A stretch of 11,942 nt of DNA, taken from Candidatus Cloacimonadota bacterium (GTDB lineage: Bacteria > Cloacimonadota > Cloacimonadia > Cloacimonadales > TCS61). The notes beneath the pieces are model-generated. The model ran no database searches. It had not been told where the DNA came from and saw nothing but the letters and a program-made list of their open reading frames with translations. This document shows positions 6,315-11,942 of the stretch, piece by piece (positions within the stretch are counted from its first letter, which is position 1; every line of letters begins with the position of its first letter). The stretch covers positions 1-11,942 of the forward strand of contig JACNIV010000325.1 of the NCBI GenBank assembly GCA_014382915.1, read 5' to 3'. The translations under genes were made by a program, and so were the position numbers.

Positions 6315-7077
6315 ATTCACGAATCATCGGTGGCATATTTCTTTTAAATTCAGACACTTGGATCATTCTTTTCACTTTATCAAATTTTTCTTTTGAAAAT
6401 GCTGCGATCAAATCTTCATATTCAATTTTTTGATCTAACATTTGATATAGGATTTCATCTAATTCTTTATAAGTTATCCCCATTTCATCTTCGTCAGTTT
6501 GAGCAGCCCACAAGTCTGCTGTAGGTTTTTTATTGATAACAACATCAAGTAAATTAAGGATTCTGGCAAGTTTCAAAACTTCAGTTTTATAAAGATGTCC
6601 TATCGGTTCAAAAGCACAGGCGTTATCACCGTATTGAGTGCAGTATCCCACCATTAATTCAGATTTATTACCAGTACCTGCAACCAGTGCTTTGTATTTG
6701 GCAGAAAGATCATAAAGAACGCACATCCTTTCTCTTGCTATACGGTTTCCTTTTCTCAGAATATCTGCATCCGCAACATATTTATCGAAGTAAGCATCCA
6801 CCATCGACGAAATATCTACAATTTCATATTTGATCCCAAGCTGCTTAGCCACTTGTTTTGCATGTGCAAGGCTGTTAGGATGGCTCTTCCTGTATGGCAG
6901 CATAACTCCAAAAACATTTTCTTTCCCAACAGCTTTTACGCACAATGCTGCGGTTACAGAAGAATCGATTCCACCGGAAAGACCTACAATAAGCTTTGTA
7001 AATCCGGCTTTAATCAATTGTAGTTTAATAAATTCCGTGATCTTTTTGATCTCATCCTGAAAATTCAATTCCCGCAT
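6313..7077 (-). CDS. nadE: NH3-dependent NAD+ synthetase
   Basis: The enzyme catalyses the last step of NAD biosynthesis: nicotinate adenine dinucleotide + ATP + NH3 gives NAD+ + AMP + PPi. The 254 residues carry the ATP-pyrophosphatase P-loop SGGIDSS (34-40), GTGNKSE (134-140), the substrate-site segment KPTADLW (184-190) and DEDEMGITY (195-203). There is no N-terminal glutaminase (nitrilase) domain, so ammonia is the direct nitrogen donor or a partner supplies it. The start at 7077 was chosen because AGGAG (7087-7083) lies 5 nt upstream. An upstream in-frame ATG at 7104 would add nine residues and overlap that site. The TAG stop lies in repeat element 4. The gene is divergent from the AOR cluster, which uses NAD(H), but a functional link is only inference. 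Confidence 0.95.
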   Translation of the reverse strand: MRELNFQDEIKKITEFIKLQLIKAGFTKLIVGLSGGIDSSVTAALCVKAVGKENVFGVMLPYRKSHPNSLAHAKQVAKQLGIKYEIVDISSMVDAYFDKYVADADILRKGNRIARERMCVLYDLSAKYKALVAGTGNKSELMVGYCTQYGDNACAFEPIGHLYKTEVLKLARILNLLDVVINKKPTADLWAAQTDEDEMGITYKELDEILYQMLDQKIEYEDLIAAFSKEKFDKVKRMIQVSEFKRNMPPMIRE

Positions 7078-7082
7078 TTTTT

Positions 7083-7087
7083 CTCCT
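7083..7087 (-). promoter_or_regulatory. Ribosome binding site fixing the start of nadE
   Basis: AGGAG on the minus strand, 5 nt before ATG 7077-7075, favours MRELNFQDEI as the N-terminus over the nine-residue longer reading. Confidence 0.75.
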
Positions 7088-7112
7088 GAATCAACGAATA
7101 TCAAACATCAGC

Positions 7113-7141
7113 AAATAAGTTTTAATTGCTTTCAAGGTCAA
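7113..7141 (-). promoter_or_regulatory. Candidate promoter for nadE
   Basis: On the minus strand TTGACC (7141-7136) and TTATTT (7118-7113) are separated by 17 bp and lie about 36 bp before the nadE start. Both boxes are imperfect. Confidence 0.35.
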
Positions 7142-7241
7142 GCAAATATTTCTGAACTGAATACATAGAGTAATTGTATCATGATCTTCCCAAAAACTGC
7201 TTGACATCAAAAAATCTAATTAACTTTTCGATATTAAAAAA

Positions 7242-7280
7242 ATTTATATATAAATAAAAATAGATATGGATGGTTATAAT
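7242..7280 (+). promoter_or_regulatory. Candidate promoter and dyad upstream of the AOR/diaphorase cluster
   Basis: A perfect -10 TATAAT lies at 7275-7280, which would give a leader of about 20 nt before the ATG at 7307. No good -35 lies 17 bp upstream. That position is instead next to a perfect 14-bp palindrome ATTTATATATAAAT (7242-7255), which could be an operator or simply AT-rich sequence. A TTGACA at 7201-7206 has no matching -10. Nothing else, including any recognisable riboswitch, is seen in 7078-7306. Confidence 0.4.
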
Positions 7281-7306
7281 TCCGTTCATATACAAGAGGT
7301 AGGTTA

Positions 7307-8095
7307 ATGATTAATATTGTGGAAATGAAAAAAGCTCACAAAGTCCTTGCCCGGATGGATTATGTTCCATCACCCACCCAGAAAGGGTACACCAACAAAA
7401 CTTTGTATGTGAATCTTTCGGATAACTCGGTCAAAAGTAAACCGGTTACACAGCAAATGAAAGATTTATTCATAGGTGGGAAAGGCTTTGGACTCTGGCT
7501 TTTGTGGAATGCAGTGAATGAAAACACAAAATGGGATAGCCCGGAAAATGAGATTGTGATCTCCAGCGGTCCACTGGGTGGAACCACTTCTTTTCCAGGT
7601 GCCGGTAAATCGCTGGTGGTATCCATCTCCCCTACTACGGGAAGCATCATCGACAGTAACGTTGGTGGTCATTTTGGACCACTACTTAAATTTGCAGGAT
7701 GGGATGCTATCGAACTTCAAGGCAAAGCCAATAAAGATATTATCGTTTTCATCAATGCCATAAATAAAAGAGTTACAATCGAAGAAGCTCCGTTGGAAGC
7801 TGTAAATGCTCACGTTGTTTCCGAACAGTTCACTGAAATGTATGCCGATTCCGAAGAGGAAAAACAAAACATCTCGGTTGTATCTGCCGGTGTTGGTTCA
7901 GACCATGTTCTCATCGGCTGCCTGAATTTTTCCTGGTGGGATTGGAGAAGACAGGGAACCCGTATCAAACAAGCCGGTCGCGGTGGCATCGGTTCTGTTT
8001 TCCGTAATAAAAAGATTAAAGCACTCATCGTGAAAACTTCCAATATGCGTCCCAAATGGACGATCCAGGAAAGACAACCGGTAAAAGGAGTTTAA
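7307..8095 (+). CDS. Stand-alone N-terminal domain of aldehyde:ferredoxin oxidoreductase (AOR, tungstopterin-binding domain 1)
   Basis: The 262 residues match only the first domain of AOR-family tungsten enzymes: GYTNKTLYVNLS (27-38), the pterin-contacting stretch SSGPLGGTTSFPGAG (about 86-100), SNVGGHFGPLLKFAGWD (117-133), and the domain-ending RGGIGSVFRNKKIKAL (225-240). In the family this domain forms the base on which the bis-pterin tungsten cofactor sits. About 22 residues and a stop follow, with no AOR domain 2 or 3. Those appear in the fourth gene of the cluster (from about residue 200 of the product). A 26-residue N-terminal extension precedes the usual AOR start; AGAGGTAGG supports the ATG at 7307. 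The TAA is 1 nt before the next ATG, so expression is coupled. It is not a frameshift relic: the stop lies at a clean domain boundary and three intact genes intervene. It probably forms one catalytic unit with the AOR-C fusion. Confidence 0.85.
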   Translation: MINIVEMKKAHKVLARMDYVPSPTQKGYTNKTLYVNLSDNSVKSKPVTQQMKDLFIGGKGFGLWLLWNAVNENTKWDSPENEIVISSGPLGGTTSFPGAGKSLVVSISPTTGSIIDSNVGGHFGPLLKFAGWDAIELQGKANKDIIVFINAINKRVTIEEAPLEAVNAHVVSEQFTEMYADSEEEKQNISVVSAGVGSDHVLIGCLNFSWWDWRRQGTRIKQAGRGGIGSVFRNKKIKALIVKTSNMRPKWTIQERQPVKGV

Positions 8096-8096
8096 C

Positions 8097-8543
8097 ATGC
8101 AAAATATCGATAAAATTATAGATAAATGGAATGCAGATCCCGATTATGTGATCGAGATGATGCAGGATATCCAGGACGAATTAAGACATACCCCCAGAGA
8201 AGCTCTGGAGCAGATAACAAAGCGAACCAAAGTTCCACTGGCAAGATTGTATCATATTGCAACTTTTTACAAATCATTCAGTTTAACACCGCAGGGGATA
8301 CATAAAATTCAGGTTTGCACCGGAACAGCCTGCCATGTGAAAGGTGCTCCGAATATCCTGGATGCATTCGCTCGGGAACTGGAAATTAAAATTGGTGAAA
8401 CTACTGAAGATGGAAAATATACATTGGATGAAGTTCGTTGTCTTGGCTGTTGTAGTTTAGCCCCTGTTGTTATGATAAATGATGATGTTTATGGCAATTT
8501 AACAACCAAGAAAATCAAATCTCTTTTGGAAAAATATAAGTGA
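8097..8543 (+). CDS. NuoE/HydC-like [2Fe-2S] subunit (24 kDa, thioredoxin-like)
   Basis: The 148 residues have the family architecture: an N-terminal helical bundle containing PREALEQITKRTKVPLARLY and the conserved ATFYKSF, then a thioredoxin-like [2Fe-2S] domain with ligands C74, C79 (CTGTAC) and C115, C119 (CLGCC). Such subunits pair with a NuoF/HydB flavoprotein in complex I, NAD(P)-linked hydrogenases (HndA, HydC) and formate dehydrogenases. It starts 1 nt after the AOR-N stop, with AAAGGAG 6 nt upstream. The next gene follows after 10 nt. Its role here is inferred as the small electron-transfer partner of the flavoprotein. There is no sign of truncation. It is not the complex I subunit itself, as no other nuo genes are present. 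Confidence 0.93.
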   Translation: MQNIDKIIDKWNADPDYVIEMMQDIQDELRHTPREALEQITKRTKVPLARLYHIATFYKSFSLTPQGIHKIQVCTGTACHVKGAPNILDAFARELEIKIGETTEDGKYTLDEVRCLGCCSLAPVVMINDDVYGNLTTKKIKSLLEKYK

Positions 8544-8553
8544 GGACAATAAA

Positions 8554-10347
8554 ATGAATAAAATAAAAGTTGGACTTGCTTCCTGTGGTATTGCTGCTGG
8601 AGCTAAGCAGATACAGGAATATATACAGAATGAAATCAAGGACAAAAAACTGAACATCGCACTAGAAAAAACAGGTTGTATCGGAATGTGCTATAATGAA
8701 CCTCTTGTAGAAGTTTTCAGTGATTCAGGTCAGTGGCTTTACGGAAATGTGACAGAAGAAAAAGCAGAAAAAATAATCGAGCATCATGCTCAAAATGATA
8801 CGCCGATCAAAGAATGGTTGGTCAAAGCAAAAGACGTAGAAACTGATGATGACTCATATTTTGCAAAACAACTGAAGATCGCATCGAGAAATTGTGGCAT
8901 AATCGATCCGACAAAAATAGACGATTACATTTCAACTGGTGGATATGAATCTCTTAAGAAAGCATTTAAAACTCCACCCCAGGATATAATCAACGAAATC
9001 ATGAAAAGTGGTATCCGAGGTCGTGGTGGGGGTGGTTTTCCTACCGGCGTGAAATGGGAAAGTGCTGTTATTGCTGCTAAAAAGAAAGGTGAAAAACCGA
9101 TCATTGTTTGTAACGCAGATGAAGGTGATCCGGGTGCATTTATGGATAGAAACCTGATGGAAAGTGATCCTCATACTGTTTTGGAAGGGTTGATCATCGG
9201 AGCTTATGCTATTGGTGCTGAAGAAGGATATATCTACATCAGAAGAGAATATCCCCTTGCTCTTAAACGAATCGAATCTGCTGTGAAACAAGCACAAGAG
9301 AAAGGTTTTCTTGGACAGAACATATTGGGAAGTGATTTTAAGCTGGAAATCAAAATACATCGTGGTGCAGGAGCTTTTGTTTGTGGAGAATCTACTGCAT
9401 TAATGGCTTCCATGAGCGGTCGTGCAGGCGAACCTAAAGCAAAATATGTTCATAATGTGGAAGTTGGTTATCGTGAAAAACCTACTGTACTAAACAACGT
9501 GGAAACTTTTGCAAATATTCCTGTTATCTTAGAAAAAAGTGCAAAATGGTTTGCAGAAATAGGCAGCGGTGATGTTTCTGAAAATCCCTGGGGTGGAAGT
9601 TCCGGGACAAAAGTTTTCTCTCTGGTTGGAAATCTGGAAAGAACCGGACTCATCGAAGTTCCCATGGGGATCACACTGCGAGAGATCGTTTACGATATAG
9701 GCGGTGGAATTCCAAAAGGTAGAAAATTCAAAGCGATTCAAACAGGTGGTCCTTCCGGAGGATGTTTGCCGGAAAGTCATCTCGATCTTGAAGTGGATTT
9801 CGATTCATTGACCAAAGCCGGTTCCATGATGGGTTCAGGCGGTATGATAGTGATGGATGATAAAACCTGCATGGTGGATGTTGCTAAATATTTCATTACC
9901 TTCCTGAAAGGAGAATCCTGCGGAAAATGTACTCCCTGCCGGGAAGGTCTGATCGTTTTAGATGAAATTCTTACCCGTATAACCAAAGGAAAAGGTAAAG
10001 AAGGTGATATAGAACTGATGGATAATATCTGTGAAACCATGAAGATTGCCTCTTTATGCGAACTTGGTAAATCAGCTTCCAACCCTGTTCTGAGTACAAT
10101 CAAATATTTCATAGATGAATACGTAGCTCATATAAAAGATAGAAAATGTCCGGCTGGTGTTTGCAAGGAACTCATCAAGTACAAAGTAAATGATAATTGC
10201 ACGGGCTGTACGATCTGTGCAAAGAATTGTCCTGTTGATGCTATTTCAGGAAAACCGAAAGAAATGCATTTCATAGATCAGGAAAAATGCACCAAATGTG
10301 ATATTTGTAATGAAGTATGTAACTTCGATGCCATCACGGTGGAATAG
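8554..10347 (+). CDS. NuoF/HydB-like NAD(H)-binding flavoprotein with N-terminal [2Fe-2S] and C-terminal 2x[4Fe-4S] domains
   Basis: The 597 residues read in order: a thioredoxin-like [2Fe-2S] domain with the HydB-type SCGIAAGA...GCIGMC pattern (C11, C42, C46); the NADH site GRGGGGFPTGVKW (156-168); the FMN site CNADEGDPGAFMDRN (186-200); the SLBB region; the [4Fe-4S] motif SCGKCTPCR with C456, C459, C462 and C502; a CPAGVC pair (C532, C537); and a ferredoxin tail with two CxxCxxCxxxC sets (C549-C559, C579-C589). This full set is the HydB/HndC arrangement rather than plain NuoF, and is shared with flavin-based bifurcating enzymes. Role inferred: NAD(H) oxidoreduction and electron splitting or joining for the AOR head. 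GAGGA overlaps the upstream stop. Its own TAG overlaps the next Shine-Dalgarno. Confidence 0.95.
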   Translation: MNKIKVGLASCGIAAGAKQIQEYIQNEIKDKKLNIALEKTGCIGMCYNEPLVEVFSDSGQWLYGNVTEEKAEKIIEHHAQNDTPIKEWLVKAKDVETDDDSYFAKQLKIASRNCGIIDPTKIDDYISTGGYESLKKAFKTPPQDIINEIMKSGIRGRGGGGFPTGVKWESAVIAAKKKGEKPIIVCNADEGDPGAFMDRNLMESDPHTVLEGLIIGAYAIGAEEGYIYIRREYPLALKRIESAVKQAQEKGFLGQNILGSDFKLEIKIHRGAGAFVCGESTALMASMSGRAGEPKAKYVHNVEVGYREKPTVLNNVETFANIPVILEKSAKWFAEIGSGDVSENPWGGSSGTKVFSLVGNLERTGLIEVPMGITLREIVYDIGGGIPKGRKFKAIQTGGPSGGCLPESHLDLEVDFDSLTKAGSMMGSGGMIVMDDKTCMVDVAKYFITFLKGESCGKCTPCREGLIVLDEILTRITKGKGKEGDIELMDNICETMKIASLCELGKSASNPVLSTIKYFIDEYVAHIKDRKCPAGVCKELIKYKVNDNCTGCTICAKNCPVDAISGKPKEMHFIDQEKCTKCDICNEVCNFDAITVE

Positions 10348-10351
10348 GAGG
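10347..10351 (+). promoter_or_regulatory. Ribosome binding site overlapping the flavoprotein stop codon
   Basis: GGAGG begins at the last base of the flavoprotein TAG. Two ATGs follow in tandem (10354 and 10357). The second is 5 nt away, the better spacing, so 10357 is taken as the start. Confidence 0.7.
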
Positions 10352-10356
10352 AAATG

Positions 10357-11942
10357 ATGATAGATATAGTTTTAGACGGAAAGAAGATCTCTGTAAAAGA
10401 AGAAACAACTATCCTGGATGCAGCAAAAGAATTGAATATCATTATTCCTGCCCTATGTTATCGTCCCACCGTGGAAGCATACGGTGCTTGCCGTCTTTGC
10501 GTTGTTGATGTAAAAGATGGGAACAAAACAAAAATGGTTACTTCCTGTAATTATCCAATCAGGAAATCCATCGAAGTTAATACACAGTCAGAAAGAGTTT
10601 GCAAAACACGTGGAATGCTACTGGAAATGATGCTTTCCCGCTGGCCGAATGTGGATATGATAAAGCAATTTGCAAAAGAATATGGAGTTACTAAACCTCG
10701 TTTTACACACCCTCTGGTAGATTATTCATCAAATGCCTGTATTCTTTGCGGTCTGTGTGTAAATGCCTGTAGCGAGATCATGTGGGAAGATATCATCGGC
10801 TTTGCCGGCAGAGGAGAAAGTAGAAGAGTAGCGATGCCGTTTGAAAAACACTACGATGCTTGCGTGGGATGCAGCACCTGTGCCAACATCTGCCCCACCG
10901 GAGCGATCAAAATGATAGATGACCCGAATCAACCGGTAGATTCCAAACGCATTATGAAATACGGTTCTAAAATAGCTGACGAAATGGCTCTTATGGACGA
11001 AGAACAATGCGATATGAGAGGTGTAGGAACAGCTCATCTGGCTCAAATTATGAACGATTATGATCCTTTTCCGACCTGCAATTACAAATTCGGTTCTCAT
11101 AAAGATGCAGGTATCCTTCATTCCGACGTATTCAAACATAAATATATCACTCAGGGTCTTCCCGATGGATGCTGGCTCGGGTGTTCGATGGCATGTTCAA
11201 AAACTGTTGAAGGCTTTGAACTCAAGACCGGTCCCTACAAAGGTGATAAAGTACTAATTGACGGACCGGAATATGAAACCGTTGCCGGATGTGGAGCGAA
11301 TATGGGAATATTCAATCCTGAGTTTGTTTTGGAAACTAACTTCTATTGCGATACTTATGGCATCGATACGATCTCATTTGGAACCGGTATGGCTTTTGCC
11401 ATGGAGTGTTATGAGAACGGCATCCTGAACAAAGAGCGAACAGGCGGCATGAAATTTAACTTCGGTAATGAAAAAGTTGGTTTGGAAGCACTACACCAGA
11501 TGGGACGAGGCGAAGGTTTTGGTGTTATTGTGGGACAAGGAATCCGCAGAATGAAGCAGATCTTTGCTGAAAAATATAATCTTACCGAAGAGCAAATTCA
11601 ATTCATGCAGGATATTGGCATGGAAGCAAAAGGATTGGAATATTCCGAATATGTTACAAAAGAATCTCTGGCCATGCAGGGTGGATATGGACTTGCTCTC
11701 AAAGGTGCTCAACACGATGAAGCCTGGCTCATCTTTATGGATATGGTGAATAACCAGATCCCAACATTCGAAGACAAAGCAGAAGCATTGCACTACTTCC
11801 CCATGTTCCGTACCTGGTTTGGTTTGATGGGTCTTTGCAAACTTCCCTGGAACGATGTGGAACCGGCAGATAATGCCGAAACAGACGAACCTGCAAAAGT
11901 TCCTGGACACGTGGAAGGCTATGTGAACTTCTTCTCTGCAAT
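10357..11942 (+). CDS. NuoG/HydA-like Fe-S module fused to AOR domains 2-3 (tungsten aldehyde oxidoreductase catalytic part), 3' end beyond window
   Basis: Open to the right edge: 528 codons are seen. Residues 1-75 are a plant-type [2Fe-2S] domain (C34, C45, C48, C64). There follow a helical linker, then two [4Fe-4S] sites, CILCGLCVNAC (128-138) and CVGCSTCANICP (169-180). From about 195 the sequence is AOR domains 2-3: GTAHLAQIMNDYDPFPT (224-240), the AOR cluster motif C272-x3-C276-x3-C280, the catalytic-site GPEYET (303-308), the pterin motif DTYGID (332-337), AFAMECYENGIL, HDEAW (453-457) and GLC (492-494), the likely fourth cluster Cys. Domain 1 is absent and is supplied by the gene at 7307. 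The family oxidises aldehydes to acids, or the reverse, at W-bis-pterin. The NuoG-type His-Cys cluster is missing. Perhaps 80-120 residues remain outside. Confidence 0.88.
   Translation, partial: MIDIVLDGKKISVKEETTILDAAKELNIIIPALCYRPTVEAYGACRLCVVDVKDGNKTKMVTSCNYPIRKSIEVNTQSERVCKTRGMLLEMMLSRWPNVDMIKQFAKEYGVTKPRFTHPLVDYSSNACILCGLCVNACSEIMWEDIIGFAGRGESRRVAMPFEKHYDACVGCSTCANICPTGAIKMIDDPNQPVDSKRIMKYGSKIADEMALMDEEQCDMRGVGTAHLAQIMNDYDPFPTCNYKFGSHKDAGILHSDVFKHKYITQGLPDGCWLGCSMACSKTVEGFELKTGPYKGDKVLIDGPEYETVAGCGANMGIFNPEFVLETNFYCDTYGIDTISFGTGMAFAMECYENGILNKERTGGMKFNFGNEKVGLEALHQMGRGEGFGVIVGQGIRRMKQIFAEKYNLTEEQIQFMQDIGMEAKGLEYSEYVTKESLAMQGGYGLALKGAQHDEAWLIFMDMVNNQIPTFEDKAEALHYFPMFRTWFGLMGLCKLPWNDVEPADNAETDEPAKVPGHVEGYVNFFSA

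Noticed and set aside
7078..7104. Nine-residue longer NadE from ATG 7104
   Set aside because: AGGAG at 7087-7083 correctly precedes ATG 7077 and would be inside the longer reading.
7201..7206. TTGACA as the -35 of the AOR cluster promoter
   Set aside because: No acceptable -10 occurs 16-19 bp downstream.
7307..8095. Truncated AOR pseudogene
   Set aside because: The end falls on a domain boundary, the next gene follows after 1 nt with a good ribosome site, and the missing domains occur in-frame three genes later in the same cluster.
11250..11310. Cx3Cx3C spacing (C272, C276, C280) as a defective AOR cluster motif
   Set aside because: The prototype is Cx2Cx3C, but I recall Cx3Cx3C in other bacterial AOR-family members, so it is not treated as odd.

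Overview
The window is AT-rich and gene-dense. It looks like the chromosome of an anaerobic, fermentative, uncultured-type bacterium. The oxygen-sensitive tungsten-enzyme chemistry, the many Fe-S proteins and the intergenic CGGAT-type palindromes would fit a Cloacimonadota-like lineage, but that assignment is a low-confidence inference. There are no rRNA or tRNA genes, CRISPR arrays or transposases.

Left block (1-7077), all on the minus strand. In transcription order it holds NAD+ synthetase (nadE), a Cys-rich/TPR protein of unknown role, methionyl-tRNA synthetase (metG, TTG start), a GxxExxY-family protein whose expected catalytic Glu is Lys, an APC amino-acid permease fused to a PTS EIIA-type domain, and the first 38 codons of the tRNA methylthiotransferase miaB. 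Four of the five gene junctions carry imperfect inverted-repeat elements. Their arms are about 39 bp and built from CGGAT/CAGAT units 9-10 bp apart. The elements lie at gene 3' ends, all in one orientation, and supply the stop codon of two genes. A second, unrelated palindrome made of two hairpins lies just upstream of the TPR gene.

Middle (7078-7306): a 229-bp divergent intergenic region with candidate promoters for both sides.

Right block (7307-11942), plus strand, tightly coupled, running off the window. It has four genes: a free-standing N-terminal domain of an aldehyde:ferredoxin oxidoreductase (AOR, tungstopterin family); a NuoE/HydC-like [2Fe-2S] subunit; a NuoF/HydB-like flavoprotein with a thioredoxin-like [2Fe-2S] head and a C-terminal 2x[4Fe-4S] ferredoxin; and a fusion of a NuoG/HydA-like [2Fe-2S] + 2x[4Fe-4S] module to the remaining AOR domains. 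The AOR is therefore split at its domain 1/domain 2 boundary, with the electron-transfer module genes between the two parts. The set reads as a HydABC-type (possibly electron-bifurcating) NAD(H) chassis whose hydrogenase head is replaced by a tungsten aldehyde/carboxylate oxidoreductase head made of two polypeptides. This is the most interesting system in the window.
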